64,000 bases of DNA from an uncultured Alphaproteobacteria bacterium (GCA_934216505.1 CAKQBW010000005.1:3104-67103), one strand, 5' to 3'; counted from the first letter of the stretch, positions 52,111 to 61,545 are shown. Notes: generated by a model not told the origin, from the letters alone. A program made the numbers and translations.

Positions 52111-53037
52111 ATGCAGGAAACAAAAATCATTTTGTTGGGGATTGAAACAACAATTGCCCAAACGATTTTGGGACAATTAGAAGCCCATCATTATCCTTTT
52201 GAACGCATTGTTTTAATGGACCACCACCAAAATACACCTCAAACGATTTTTTATATGGGGGAAGAAAAACCCGTTTTACCCGTGGATTTATTCGCCGAAA
52301 AAAGCCCCTATATCGTTTTATTATGCGACAAAAAAATCCCCCTTTCTTATCCCTCCAAAAGAATTCCCAAGCGGGCCCATGTGATTGATTGCACAGCCGT
52401 CCTTTCCAAAGCCCCTTGCTTTATCCCGCATATCAATCGTTTTCGCCCCCAAGCCCGATTGATTTGCGCCCCGACCTCTTTGACGGTTATTTTGGCGCAT
52501 GCCCTGACACCGCTAAAAAAAATTGCCCGTCAATTTCAGGTCATTGCCCTCATCGGCACTTCCTTTTTGGGGCAAGAGGCCAATCAAAAACTCAAAGCCC
52601 AAACGGCAAGCCTCTTTACCAAAATACCCTTGGACCCTCTTTTAAACGCCCCAGCGCTCGCCTTTAATTTAATACCCGAACTCCTCCCCCCACATAAATT
52701 GATCACCCCATGCCAATTAAAATGTATCACAGGTATTGACATGCAATTTACCCATTGCTTTGTCCCTGTTTTTCGGGGTGTCAGTTTATATTTAAATTGT
52801 CAATTACAAAGAAAAATCAATATCAAAAGCCTGTACGCTAACAATCCGTTGATTCAATATTTAGAAGAACCCACCCCTGATTTTATGATTTCCAATCGGG
52901 CCACTTTAAGTGAAAATAAAATCTATCTGCACCATGAACAACTCAATCAAAACAGACTTTCCTTTTGGCTGACAGGCGATGACATTCAATCAGGCATGGC
53001 CTTAAACATTATCCACATCATTCAACATTTAGAATAA
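52111..53037 (+). CDS. Aspartate-semialdehyde dehydrogenase-like protein, catalytic residues replaced
   Basis: 308 residues. Overall layout of ASADH: an N-terminal Rossmann start (IILLGIETTIAQTILGQLE), the active-site region CAPTSLTVILAHALTPLKK, and the C-terminal VPVFRGVSLYLNCQL. At the nucleophile position (normally NPNCxT) there is PTSLT, with Ser instead of Cys. The usual VPVxxGHS His is Val. It is probably not a working dehydrogenase and recalls the USG-1-type paralogues. ASADH would feed dapA, so a functional copy is expected elsewhere. Confidence 0.65.
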   Translation: MQETKIILLGIETTIAQTILGQLEAHHYPFERIVLMDHHQNTPQTIFYMGEEKPVLPVDLFAEKSPYIVLLCDKKIPLSYPSKRIPKRAHVIDCTAVLSKAPCFIPHINRFRPQARLICAPTSLTVILAHALTPLKKIARQFQVIALIGTSFLGQEANQKLKAQTASLFTKIPLDPLLNAPALAFNLIPELLPPHKLITPCQLKCITGIDMQFTHCFVPVFRGVSLYLNCQLQRKINIKSLYANNPLIQYLEEPTPDFMISNRATLSENKIYLHHEQLNQNRLSFWLTGDDIQSGMALNIIHIIQHLE

Positions 53038-53078
53038 TTTTATTTGACTTTTGGTAAATAATTTTTTATGATACCTTT

Positions 53079-54515
53079 ATGGATTTTAAAAAAACATTTG
53101 AAAAAGTTTCCCATCAGGCCCGTCTAACAAAACAAAAGGCGTGGTTTCATGTCAAAAAAATGAACCAATCAGACCTTTTTTTGGCATTGATGATTTTGAT
53201 TTGTATCGTGTCTTTTCCCATGCTGATTCGCTGTACTTTACCTGTGGCCCCCAAAAATCAGCCTTTGTTGTCCCCTGAGGAAGAAAACGCCCCTCTCCCC
53301 ACAGAAATCGTCCATGAAGATTTGGGCGATGCGCCTGTCGTGAAAGTGGAACATATTTCCTTAAACGAATTGGAAAAACGTGTTCAATTGGGGGAATTGA
53401 AAATGAAAATGCGCACCCTGAATCAAGGGGAAAGTTTGGCCACCCTTTTAAGTCAGGAAGATGTTCCGTCCGCCGAACGGGTCAAAATGATTGAGGCTTT
53501 GGAACTTTTAATCAACCTAAAAACCTTGCGCCCAGGACTCAATTTTTTGTTTTTTAAAGATGGTCCCGATGTCGTGGGGATTTCTTTAAATGTAAAAGAA
53601 AACGAAAATTTGGCGGTCATTAAGGAAGCCGATGGGACTTGGACCCCCTTTTCCCACACAGGACGGGTAGAAACAAAAACCCAGCAATACAAGGGCGTTG
53701 TTCAGGGTACCTTTTCCAAATCCGCCCAAAAAGAAGGGGTTCCCGAAAGTATCATCACGCAAGTGGTCAGTGCTTTGGACGGAGAAATTGATTTTAATTC
53801 AGACATTCACAATGGCACCACTTTTGACATTATCGCTGAATACAAAATCACCGAAGGGGGATTAGAAATTGGGGGAAAGCAACTCTTGTTTGTCGGATTA
53901 AAAAATTCAGAGTTCAATCTGAATCGGTACGCCTATGTGGCCCAAAATGGTACCGTCGGTTTTTATAACGCTCGGGGAAAAAGTGTTGCCAAACACCTAA
54001 TGAAGCGTCCCGTTAAGGCACGGGCACGGCTTTCCTCCCCTTATGGGCGCAGACGTCATCCCATCTTGGGATATGAAATTTTCCACAAAGGCGTGGATTT
54101 AGCCTGTCGCAAAAATACCCCTGTGATGGCCGCCGCCGATGGAACAATTCAACAAATCGGCCGCAAAGGTTCGTATGGGAAATATATCAGTATCCGCCAC
54201 GCCGATGGGTATCAAACAGCCTATGCCCATTTAAATGGATACCGTTCGGATTTAAAGGTCGGGTCTAAAGTCAAGCGGGGGGAAGTCATTGCGTATGTGG
54301 GCTCCACGGGACGTTCCACAGGACCGCACCTGCACTATGAGGTGATTAAAAACAAAAAAGTAGTGCCTCCTTTTGGGAAGAATATCATCGCCGCCCGCCA
54401 ATTAAAAGATTTTGATTTAGAGCAATTTCAATCTTGGGCCGAAAGTGTTCATCCTGATTTTCAGAAACACCTAGCAGGCAACATTCCCCCCGTTCCTCCC
54501 CCAAAACCTTTTTAG
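53079..54515 (+). CDS. M23-family murein endopeptidase
   Basis: 478 residues. A single membrane anchor at residues ~32-52 is followed by an OapA/LysM-like region (MRTLNQGESLATLLSQEDVP, near residue 110) and a C-terminal M23 domain. The domain has GYEIFHKGVDLACRKNTPV and GPHLHYEVIKN, with His, Asp and HxH zinc ligands intact. Similar to MepM/ShyA-type enzymes that cut peptide cross-links to allow wall growth. Unlike the NlpD-like protein at 41691-42524, this one should be active. Confidence 0.88.
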   Translation: MDFKKTFEKVSHQARLTKQKAWFHVKKMNQSDLFLALMILICIVSFPMLIRCTLPVAPKNQPLLSPEEENAPLPTEIVHEDLGDAPVVKVEHISLNELEKRVQLGELKMKMRTLNQGESLATLLSQEDVPSAERVKMIEALELLINLKTLRPGLNFLFFKDGPDVVGISLNVKENENLAVIKEADGTWTPFSHTGRVETKTQQYKGVVQGTFSKSAQKEGVPESIITQVVSALDGEIDFNSDIHNGTTFDIIAEYKITEGGLEIGGKQLLFVGLKNSEFNLNRYAYVAQNGTVGFYNARGKSVAKHLMKRPVKARARLSSPYGRRRHPILGYEIFHKGVDLACRKNTPVMAAADGTIQQIGRKGSYGKYISIRHADGYQTAYAHLNGYRSDLKVGSKVKRGEVIAYVGSTGRSTGPHLHYEVIKNKKVVPPFGKNIIAARQLKDFDLEQFQSWAESVHPDFQKHLAGNIPPVPPPKPF

Positions 54516-54725
54516 TTAAAGCGAAGATTTCAATAAATCTTCCAAAGCCACCTCTAAGACCGTTGCAAAGTTTTGAAGCAACATAATCGTCATATTTTTA
54601 TGTCCATTTTCAATCCCTGATAAATAAGAACGATCAACCCCGACCATCACCGCTAAATCAATTTGGCTGAGGCCTCTTTTTTTTCGCAAAAATCGTATGT
54701 TTTTTCCTATTGTTTTCAAGAGCAT
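54516..54725 (-). CDS. XRE-family helix-turn-helix regulator
   Basis: 69 residues from ATG 54725 (ATG 54749 is an alternative; neither has a strong ribosome-binding site). Five-helix Xre/Cro fold: IRFLRKKRGLSQIDLAVMVGVDRSYLSGIENGHKN contains the HTH, followed by IMLLQNFATVLEVALEDLL. Only a DNA-binding domain is present. A perfect palindrome lies just upstream (54758-54775), which suits autorepression and control of the divergent operon. Confidence 0.8.
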   Translation of the reverse strand: MLLKTIGKNIRFLRKKRGLSQIDLAVMVGVDRSYLSGIENGHKNMTIMLLQNFATVLEVALEDLLKSSL

Positions 54726-54757
54726 GCTATAAAAGTAGATTATTTTCATAAAAAAGT

Positions 54758-54775
54758 TGTTGATTATAATCAACA
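54758..54775. promoter_or_regulatory. Perfect palindrome between XRE gene and divergent operon
   Basis: TGTTGATTATAATCAACA, 18 bp. It contains TATAAT on both strands, so it may overlap -10 elements of both divergent promoters. Likely operator of the adjacent XRE protein (inferred). Confidence 0.6.
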
Positions 54776-54821
54776 TTTGGGATAAAATTAAATCCTGAAA
54801 AGTATCTGAAAGGTCATATTT

Positions 54822-55088
54822 ATGAAAACAACACGCATTCATCATGCCACAACGCCCAAAAGCATAAAACTCATCAGAAAGTTGTTGGCGGAAAATAACC
54901 CAGCAACAAATAATATAAAAAATAAAATTGTTTGTATAGGCGAGCCAACCGAAATCTACAAATTACAAGAATTTTTATCATCGGACGCCTTTACTTTTTA
55001 TGCCTCAGACCTCGCCTCTCCCGCCAACATCAAGGAAGACACAGAGCCCGTTCTTTCAAAGAAAGAGAAGAAAGACAGTCATGAATAA
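54822..55088 (+). CDS. Small hypothetical protein (88 residues)
   Basis: ATG at 54822 with GAAAGG upstream. Basic N-terminus (MKTTRIHHATTPKSIKLIRK), a central KIVCIGEPTEIYKLQEFLSS segment that may fold, and a charged C-terminus. No signal peptide or family. It overlaps the GT2 gene by eight bases and is divergent from the XRE regulator, so it may be under its control. Confidence 0.5.
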   Translation: MKTTRIHHATTPKSIKLIRKLLAENNPATNNIKNKIVCIGEPTEIYKLQEFLSSDAFTFYASDLASPANIKEDTEPVLSKKEKKDSHE

Positions 55089-55920
55089 AGTCCCCCTTAT
55101 CAGCATCATCATGCCCGTTTATAATGGTGAAAAATACCTCAAAGACGCCTTGGATTCTGTTTTAAAACAAAGTTTTTCGGATTTTGAAGTGATTTGCATA
55201 GATGATGGAAGTACCGATACAAGCCATGAGATATTGACAAACTATGCAACCCAAGAAAGCCGTATCAAAATTATCCATCAAAAAAACAAAGGCGTGATTG
55301 AGGCACGAAATAATGGGGTAAAACAGGCCAAAGGGACCTTTATCTATTTTCTTGACAGCGATGATATCATTGATGAAAAGCTTTTGGAAAAATCATACAA
55401 CGCCATCACCGCTGGGAAAGGCGATATTATCACCTGTCGGGTGATGATTTTTGGTCGTGAAAATAAAGAAATGCCCCTTAAAAAACCAACAAAAATAAAT
55501 ATGGCCCGTGGAAACTGTTTGGTTAATGCTACCTTGCTGAGGAAAAGTTTGTTTGACAAAACGGGCGGGTTTGATCGGGCTTTTCGGGAGGGATTAGAAG
55601 ATTATGATTTATGGTGTCATATGATCTATCGTCAAAAGGCCTCTTTTTACCGAATTCCCGAACTTTTATTTTATTACCGCCTGAAGCCTGATTCTGAAAG
55701 CAGAAATGCCCAGGCGCGTCTTCATTGTGAAGACCTTATCAAAAGGCTCTGGGCCAAATATCCCGAAATGCTTTGGTACCGTAAATTATATAAACTTTCA
55801 ACATTCTTCTTTCAAAAACGTCTCAAGAAAAACAAAATCATTTTCAAGTTTTTGAAGATTCCCCTCTTTTTTATCAAACAAAAAGAGGGGACACAGGGGA
55901 ACAGGCCCCTTTTACCTTAA
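55081..55920 (+). CDS. Family 2 glycosyltransferase
   Basis: 279 residues; the ATG at 55081 overlaps the end of the previous gene. GT2 motifs: ISIIMPVYNGEKYL, VICIDDGSTDTS, GVIEARNNGVKQAKG, FLDSDD (metal/donor binding) and EDYDLWCHM, the probable catalytic acid region. The C-terminus is basic with a hydrophobic end (FFIKQKEG). Same length as the GT2 at 17673 but a different subgroup. Likely adds sugars to LPS or a surface polymer. Confidence 0.85.
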   Translation: MNKVPLISIIMPVYNGEKYLKDALDSVLKQSFSDFEVICIDDGSTDTSHEILTNYATQESRIKIIHQKNKGVIEARNNGVKQAKGTFIYFLDSDDIIDEKLLEKSYNAITAGKGDIITCRVMIFGRENKEMPLKKPTKINMARGNCLVNATLLRKSLFDKTGGFDRAFREGLEDYDLWCHMIYRQKASFYRIPELLFYYRLKPDSESRNAQARLHCEDLIKRLWAKYPEMLWYRKLYKLSTFFFQKRLKKNKIIFKFLKIPLFFIKQKEGTQGNRPLLP

Positions 55921-56601
55921 AATCACCTCAGGATAAAAAGAAGTGATTTGACGCAACACTTCATGGGTAAAAAAGGCCTCTATCTCCGTCACAGAGGGCG
56001 GATGCTTATCTTCGGGAAAAGAACGATATTTTTGCAAGGCATAAGTGGCTACCCCGACTTGCTTTAATTCTTTGGCTATCTGAATCACCTCATCAGGGGT
56101 TAAATGCAGCGGATCACAGGTCGTGCGACATTCAAATTTTACCCCGCTTTCTATCAAGTACCTGAGAGATTTTTGGACTTTTTCGGCCACACCTTTACGC
56201 CCCGTCAAGGTTTCATATTTTGCCCAAGGGGCCTTGATATCCAACCCCACCCAATCCAAGAGAGGCAAAAGATCCCTTAATGTATCCACATAAACACCCG
56301 ACGTATGTATTGCCACCTTAAAGCCCAGCGCTTTCACCTCTTGAATCATGGCGGCAATTTCCGTTTGCATCAGTGGTTCGCCCCCCGAAAAAACCACCCC
56401 ATCTAACCTTTTGACACGGCCTTTTAAAAAGCTCATTACTTCCACCCATGGTGTCAGATTTTCCCCTTGGGCAGGTTGCAAATTCGGATTATGGCAAAAA
56501 GGGCATCTTAAAGGACATCCTTGAAAAAAAATGACGGCGGCCAAGTAAGAAGGATAGTCAATACTTGTAAAGGGCACCAGTCCCGCCACCGTCCGTGTCA
56601 T
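55912..56601 (-). CDS. nrdG: Anaerobic ribonucleotide reductase activase
   Basis: 229 residues. Radical SAM protein with the cluster-binding QGCPLRCPFCHNP (CxxxCxxC), FSGGEP (SAM binding), and KVAIHTSGV and LDWVGLDIKAP strands. It makes the glycyl radical on NrdD. It follows the small NrdD piece by 16 bases, completing an operon. Confidence 0.88.
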   Translation of the reverse strand: MTRTVAGLVPFTSIDYPSYLAAVIFFQGCPLRCPFCHNPNLQPAQGENLTPWVEVMSFLKGRVKRLDGVVFSGGEPLMQTEIAAMIQEVKALGFKVAIHTSGVYVDTLRDLLPLLDWVGLDIKAPWAKYETLTGRKGVAEKVQKSLRYLIESGVKFECRTTCDPLHLTPDEVIQIAKELKQVGVATYALQKYRSFPEDKHPPSVTEIEAFFTHEVLRQITSFYPEVILR

Positions 56602-56617
56602 TCAACACTCCCAACCT

Positions 56618-56803
56618 TTAACCCGCCTTGCGCATTTCACAGGGACAGGCTTTTTCTTCCACAAACCAATTTCGTTCATCAAATTCACTTTTCTTGCCCT
56701 TGTTAAAGTGGCTGTAGGGACGAAAGTATCCCATCACCCGTGTCCAGCATTCGCAAGGTGTTCTTTCGCATTCATTCAATGCCAAAATTTCATTATCTGT
56801 CAT
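56618..56803 (-). CDS. NrdD C-terminal glycyl-radical piece encoded separately
   Basis: 61 residues. ATG 56803 follows GAAGGGAG. The sequence ECERTPCECWTRVMGYFRP contains the RVMGY motif of anaerobic ribonucleotide reductases, with the radical Gly at residue 25, followed by HFNKGKKSEFDERNWF. In classical NrdD this is the C-terminus of the large chain; here it begins one base after that gene stops. Extra Cys (CPC near the end) may join the zinc site. Both pieces should assemble into one enzyme. Confidence 0.8.
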   Translation of the reverse strand: MTDNEILALNECERTPCECWTRVMGYFRPYSHFNKGKKSEFDERNWFVEEKACPCEMRKAG

Positions 56804-56804
56804 T

Positions 56805-58865
56805 TTATTCTCCCTTCTTTTGTTGTTGGTTTCTTTTGCGTTCAATAATTTCTTTATCACAAATCGGACAATACTTATGTGCCCCACTGATATACCCATG
56901 CTTGGGGCAGATGGAATAAACAGGCGTGATAGAAACATAAGGCAGCCTGTAATTTTCCAACACACGGCGGACTAAATTCTTACATGAATCCGCCGATGAA
57001 ATGCGCTCACTCATATACAGGTGCAAAACAGTTCCACCCGTATATTGAGATTGTAAATCATCTTGGTAATCCAAAGCCTTGAATGGGTCGTCCGTAAAAC
57101 CCACGGGCAGTTGTGATGAGTTCGTATAATAGGGGGCTTCCCGTGTCCCTGCCTGTAAAATATCAGGGTAGCGCTTTTGGTCTTCACGGGCAAAACGATA
57201 AGTTGTTCCTTCCGCTGGGGTCGCCTCTAAATTATACATATTCCCTGTTTCATGTTGGAAATCCACCAACCGATTACGGATATAGGTCAAAAGTTTTTTC
57301 GCAAAAGCCCGTCCCCAATCCGTGGTAATATCTTCTTTATCATTGGTAAAATTACGAATCATTTCGTTGATGCCATTGACCCCAATGGTGGAAAAATGCG
57401 AATTAAACCGCCCCAAATACCGTTTTGTATAAGGATAAAGCCCTCTTTCCATTTGCATGGTGATTGTCTGACGCTTTAATTCCAACGACTTTTTGGCCAT
57501 CTCCATCAATTCGTCCAAACGTTTATACATGGCTTCTTCGTCCCCTTTAAACAGGTATCCTAAACGCGCACAGTTGAGGGTCACCACACCGATAGAGCCC
57601 GTTTGTTCCGCAGACCCAAACAAACCGCCTCCGCGCCGTTTTAATTCCGTTAAATCTAACCGCAAACGGCAACACATAGAACGCACATCAGATGGTTTCA
57701 TATCCGAATTGACATAGTTGGAAAAATAAGGCAACCCATATTTGGCCGTCATTTCAAACAACAAATCAATGTTTTCCCCTTCCCATGGAAATTCCGAAGT
57801 AATGTTATAGGTAGGAATCGGGAAAGTAAAGGGGCGCCCCTTGGCATCACCTTCGCCCATGACCTCCAAAAAAGCCCGATTGATCATGTCCATTTCTTTT
57901 TGTAATTCCCCATAGGTAAAAGATTGTTCTTTCCCCGCTATATTGGGATGGCGGTCCTTTAAATCAGCGGGACAAGTCCAATCAAAAGTCAAATTTGTAA
58001 AAGGCGTTTGGGTGCCCCAACGGGACGGCACATTTAAATTAAAAATAAAGGATTGCATCGCCTGTTTGACATCTTTATATTGCAAGTTTTCCAAACGAAT
58101 AAAAGGCGCCAAAAAAGTATCTGCCGATGAAAAAGCCTGCGCCCCTGCCCATTCATTTTGCAAAGTCCCCAAAAAATTCACCATCTGCGAAAAAGCACTG
58201 ACCAAGTGTTTCGGAGGAAGTGATTCTGTTTTATTGGCGACCCCATTAAACCCTTCGGACAACAAAGTACGCAACGACCACCCCGCACAATACCCCGACA
58301 ACATATCCAAATCATGAATATGATAATCTCCGTTTAAATGGGCTTGCCCAATTTCAGGGGTATAAACATGCTTTAACCAATAATTAGCCACCACTTTCCC
58401 CGATACATTTAAAATCAATCCCCCCAATGAGTAACCTTGGTTCGCATTCGCATTCACCCGCCAATCTGAACGATCCAGATATTCATTGATGGACGAAATC
58501 GCGTCAATGGCCACTTTTTTATCTTGCCGTTGGCGTTCCCGTTGTTCCCGATAAACGATATAAGAACGTGCCGTTTTGTAATAATTAGAGGAAATTAAAA
58601 CCTGTTCCACCACATCTTGAATTTGTTCAATTGTTGGCACAATCGCCCCTGCAAAACGATGACGCAACACCTTAATGACTTGTTCGGCCAATAAATGGGC
58701 TTCATCAAAACTATATTCCCCTGTGGCTTCGCCCGCTTTAGCAATCGCCGCCACAATCCTTTCGGCATCAAAAGTCTGTTTTTCCCCATCCCGCTTCACA
58801 ACCTCACTTAAAGGGCCGATATCTATGCTTTGCTTAGGTTCTTGATTTTCAACAACTTTCAACAT
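56805..58865 (-). CDS. nrdD: Anaerobic ribonucleoside-triphosphate reductase large piece
   Basis: 686 residues. N-terminal ATP-cone (residues ~20-110, VVKRDGEKQTFDAERIVAAI). The catalytic ten-stranded barrel has NGDYHIHDLDMLSGYCAGWS, SADTFLAPFIR, NLNVPSRWGTQTPFTNLTFD, and GLPYFSNY; SMCCRLRLDL contributes active-site Cys. The C-terminal zinc finger has CPKHGY and YCPICD. It lacks the glycyl-radical tail, which is supplied by the next gene. It makes dNTPs without oxygen, consistent with anaerobic life. Confidence 0.92.
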   Translation of the reverse strand: MLKVVENQEPKQSIDIGPLSEVVKRDGEKQTFDAERIVAAIAKAGEATGEYSFDEAHLLAEQVIKVLRHRFAGAIVPTIEQIQDVVEQVLISSNYYKTARSYIVYREQRERQRQDKKVAIDAISSINEYLDRSDWRVNANANQGYSLGGLILNVSGKVVANYWLKHVYTPEIGQAHLNGDYHIHDLDMLSGYCAGWSLRTLLSEGFNGVANKTESLPPKHLVSAFSQMVNFLGTLQNEWAGAQAFSSADTFLAPFIRLENLQYKDVKQAMQSFIFNLNVPSRWGTQTPFTNLTFDWTCPADLKDRHPNIAGKEQSFTYGELQKEMDMINRAFLEVMGEGDAKGRPFTFPIPTYNITSEFPWEGENIDLLFEMTAKYGLPYFSNYVNSDMKPSDVRSMCCRLRLDLTELKRRGGGLFGSAEQTGSIGVVTLNCARLGYLFKGDEEAMYKRLDELMEMAKKSLELKRQTITMQMERGLYPYTKRYLGRFNSHFSTIGVNGINEMIRNFTNDKEDITTDWGRAFAKKLLTYIRNRLVDFQHETGNMYNLEATPAEGTTYRFAREDQKRYPDILQAGTREAPYYTNSSQLPVGFTDDPFKALDYQDDLQSQYTGGTVLHLYMSERISSADSCKNLVRRVLENYRLPYVSITPVYSICPKHGYISGAHKYCPICDKEIIERKRNQQQKKGE

Positions 58866-59198
58866 TTTGTGTCCTTTTATGTTAAATTATACCATATCTT
58901 GTGTTTTTTTTATTTTTTTATCTGCTCATAATAGACATTTTTTTGCCCCGTCTGTCAAGCCCTTTTTTGGATTTTTTTTGCATAAAAAAATAACCCTTTC
59001 ATTTATATGAATTTTTTCGCTTTTAGAATTTTATTTAATACCACCAAATAGTTAATAAAAAGTTTTTTTCCCAAAAAAAAGAGGGGGTTAAAAAGGGATA
59101 AAAGGCACGTCTTTTAAATGCCCTGAACGATTCGTCCCGATTCGTTTTGAAATTATGCTTGACTTTTATTTTAAGATGCGCTACAATGATTTTATTAA
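58866..59198. other. Intergenic region between nrdD and tRNA-Gly
   Basis: No gene. Just above nrdD the minus strand reads ACACAAGATATGGTATAAT: a -10 TATAAT overlapped by a sequence loosely like a NrdR box. Only one box-like copy is visible, so NrdR control is uncertain. The rest is AT-rich; the tRNA-Gly promoter is at the right end. Confidence 0.35.
59159..59187 (+). promoter_or_regulatory. Promoter of tRNA-Gly
   Basis: -35 TTGACT (59159-59164), 17-base spacer, -10 TACAAT (59182-59187), 11 bases before the tRNA. Confidence 0.7.
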
Positions 59199-59272
59199 GC
59201 GGGTGTAGCACAATGGTAGTGCAGCAGCTTCCCAAGCTGACCACGAGGGTTCGATTCCCTTCACCCGCTCCA
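59199..59272 (+). tRNA. tRNA-Gly (anticodon CCC)
   Basis: 74 bases. Acceptor GCGGGTG/CACCCGC, D-arm TAGCACAATGGTAGTGC, anticodon stem CAGC/GCTG around loop TTCCCAA giving CCC, T-arm GGGTTCGATTCCC. Discriminator T and CCA are encoded. Confidence 0.95.
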
Positions 59273-59385
59273 AAATTAAAAAAATCAATTTTTCCAATTT
59301 CTTTGTCCCCCTTCTCTTTCAAGGAGGCTTTTTTTATTTTCACAGGAGATTTTAAAAGCCCCCATATGGGGGCTTGAGGGACCTT

Positions 59386-61545
59386 TTATTCTTTTGTTTG
59401 TTCCAACACCCATTTTTTCAAGGTTTGAACATCGGCTTTCCCTGTCGCCAACAGAGGCATTTCCTCCCGATATAGGAAAAGCGACGGCACATACAATTCA
59501 CTCATGGCCTTTTTCTGGACCTTTTCAGAAAACTTAGGCTTGCCCGCCTCAGGATTATTGGAAACAAAAACAATTTGTTCGCCTTTTTTGGGATGAGGAA
59601 TCGCCACTGCTCCACAATGAAAATCTTCCGTCTTCCATATTTCATAACCCAAATTTTCCACCGCTGTCAGGGAAATCATCTCGCCCGCAATCTTGGCAAA
59701 ACGTTTGACCCGATCCACAATTTTCACAAAACCTAAATCATCTACCTCTACCACATCGCCCGTATGATACCAGCCATTTTCAACGGGCACCAGTACCCCC
59801 GGATTGCTGGCAAACATATAGCCTTTCATCACATTGGGCCCCCGCACACACAGCTCACCGCCTTTTTTAATACCCGCCACAGGTTCTATCTTATATTCCA
59901 GCGCAGGGGGGAGTTTTCCCAAAGTGCCGAATTTATTAAACAGGTAGTTATTCACACAGATAATAGGGGCACATTCTGTGGTACCATAGCCTTCCATCAG
60001 CCGTTTTCCCAACTTTTCAGACACCATATCTCGTGTTTCTTGCTTGACCGCCTCTGCCCCCGCATAACACAAACGCACATGTTTGAAATCATAGGGGTGA
60101 GAAATTTTAGCATAGACTTTATAAAAAGTATCCGTGGCCACCATAATGGTCGCCCGCAATTCATACAGTAATTCTGTAATGCTACGGTACATCAAAGGCG
60201 AAGGAAACAAAAAGACTTTTGCCCCATTAAACAACGGATAAAATGTGCCCACCGTCAAACCAAAGGAGTGAAACATTGGTAATGAATTAAACATCAAATC
60301 CCGCACCATCAGTTGTTCAAAACAAATTGTTTGTTGCACATTGGATAAAATATTAGAATGGGAAAGCAAAACAGCTTTAGGCACCCCCTCGGATCCTGAG
60401 GTAAATAAGATAACCGCTGTGTCTGTGCTTTGGGTGGCAACAGGAATTCGGCGGAACTTATACGCTAAATAACCCGCTATTTTATCTTTTAAAGTAATCG
60501 TTTTGGCCAAATCTTCCAAGTATAAAACCTTAAATTTATTTTCCTTTAAAACCTCCACTAACCCTTCCATTTTTCCTTTCACAATGAAAGCTTTTGAGGT
60601 AATAATTACTTTTGCTTGAACAGTCCGACACATAGACACCACAATGTTTGGCCCATGCGAAAAGTTCAACATGGCAGGAATACGCCCGTAAAAACTTAAG
60701 GCAAAAAAACTCACCACAGAAGCCACCGAATTAGGCAACATCAAAGCCACCTTTTCCCCTACTTTTGTGTGTTCAGCAAACTTCTTTCCCAAAATATGTG
60801 CCTTCACAATCAAATCAAAATAACTTTGGGGTTGGCGTTGAATATCCTCTAACACTTTACGGCGTTGGAGCCAATTGACCTTACCATAAATACGGGCTGT
60901 CCGCAACAATGCATGAGGCAAAGTCAATTTGGAAGAATACCTTTTTTGAAAACGCAACCGATTTAAAATATGATAAGTAACATCACGCAGATAATCCCGA
61001 TTCTTTTTCAATTCTTCATTAACAGAAATAGCCTCTGTTTTCCCCACAGTAATTTTAATTTTTGGCAAAAGGCGATGGGGTTGATTACCCTCTGTTTCTG
61101 AAAAAGGACTATACTCTGCCCCCGCAATCCAAATAGGGATAAAGGGCGCCCCCGTTCTGTCCGAAATGACCGCTGGCGCTTCATAGATTTTCATAATATC
61201 CCCTGAATCCGTCATACAGCCTTCAGGGAACATTAGGACGAATTTATCTTGGTTGATTAAGTCAATCACCTTTTTGGCGTCTTGCGCATTCATATAGTTA
61301 AATTCCATCACATTGGCTGTTTTCAAAAAGAAACGCACAACCTTATTCTTATACAATTTTGAATGAAGCAAAAGCACGGGGTCTTTGGGTAAAAAGGCAA
61401 ACAAAACAATCGGGTCTAACCACGACACATGATTGGCGATATAAATCCCCTTTTGGGGCAACATTTCTTCCGTCTCCATAAAAAAGACACGAATTTTCAT
61501 TAAACGAAAAAGACGGCGCAATAAAAACCGAACAACATTTTTCAT
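59386..61545 (-). CDS. aas: Aas-like 2-acyl-GPE acyltransferase / acyl-ACP synthetase
   Basis: 719 residues. N-terminal PlsC-type acyltransferase (residues 1-190): NHVSWLD and MFPEG. C-terminal AMP-binding domain: ILFTSGSEGVPKAVLLSH (P-loop), EGYGTTEC, YHTGDVVEVDDLGFV and KIAGEMISL. The bifunctional enzyme activates fatty acids and reacylates lysophospholipids at the inner membrane. E. coli Aas has the same two-domain layout and length class. Ribosome-binding site GAGAG just upstream. Together with the FadL-like porin it could allow uptake and reuse of external fatty acids. Confidence 0.9.
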   Translation of the reverse strand: MKNVVRFLLRRLFRLMKIRVFFMETEEMLPQKGIYIANHVSWLDPIVLFAFLPKDPVLLLHSKLYKNKVVRFFLKTANVMEFNYMNAQDAKKVIDLINQDKFVLMFPEGCMTDSGDIMKIYEAPAVISDRTGAPFIPIWIAGAEYSPFSETEGNQPHRLLPKIKITVGKTEAISVNEELKKNRDYLRDVTYHILNRLRFQKRYSSKLTLPHALLRTARIYGKVNWLQRRKVLEDIQRQPQSYFDLIVKAHILGKKFAEHTKVGEKVALMLPNSVASVVSFFALSFYGRIPAMLNFSHGPNIVVSMCRTVQAKVIITSKAFIVKGKMEGLVEVLKENKFKVLYLEDLAKTITLKDKIAGYLAYKFRRIPVATQSTDTAVILFTSGSEGVPKAVLLSHSNILSNVQQTICFEQLMVRDLMFNSLPMFHSFGLTVGTFYPLFNGAKVFLFPSPLMYRSITELLYELRATIMVATDTFYKVYAKISHPYDFKHVRLCYAGAEAVKQETRDMVSEKLGKRLMEGYGTTECAPIICVNNYLFNKFGTLGKLPPALEYKIEPVAGIKKGGELCVRGPNVMKGYMFASNPGVLVPVENGWYHTGDVVEVDDLGFVKIVDRVKRFAKIAGEMISLTAVENLGYEIWKTEDFHCGAVAIPHPKKGEQIVFVSNNPEAGKPKFSEKVQKKAMSELYVPSLFLYREEMPLLATGKADVQTLKKWVLEQTKE

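Noticed and set aside
59147..59377. Frame with an LSGC lipobox-like start
   Set aside because: It reads straight through tRNA-Gly; the lipobox resemblance is chance and there is no ribosome-binding site.
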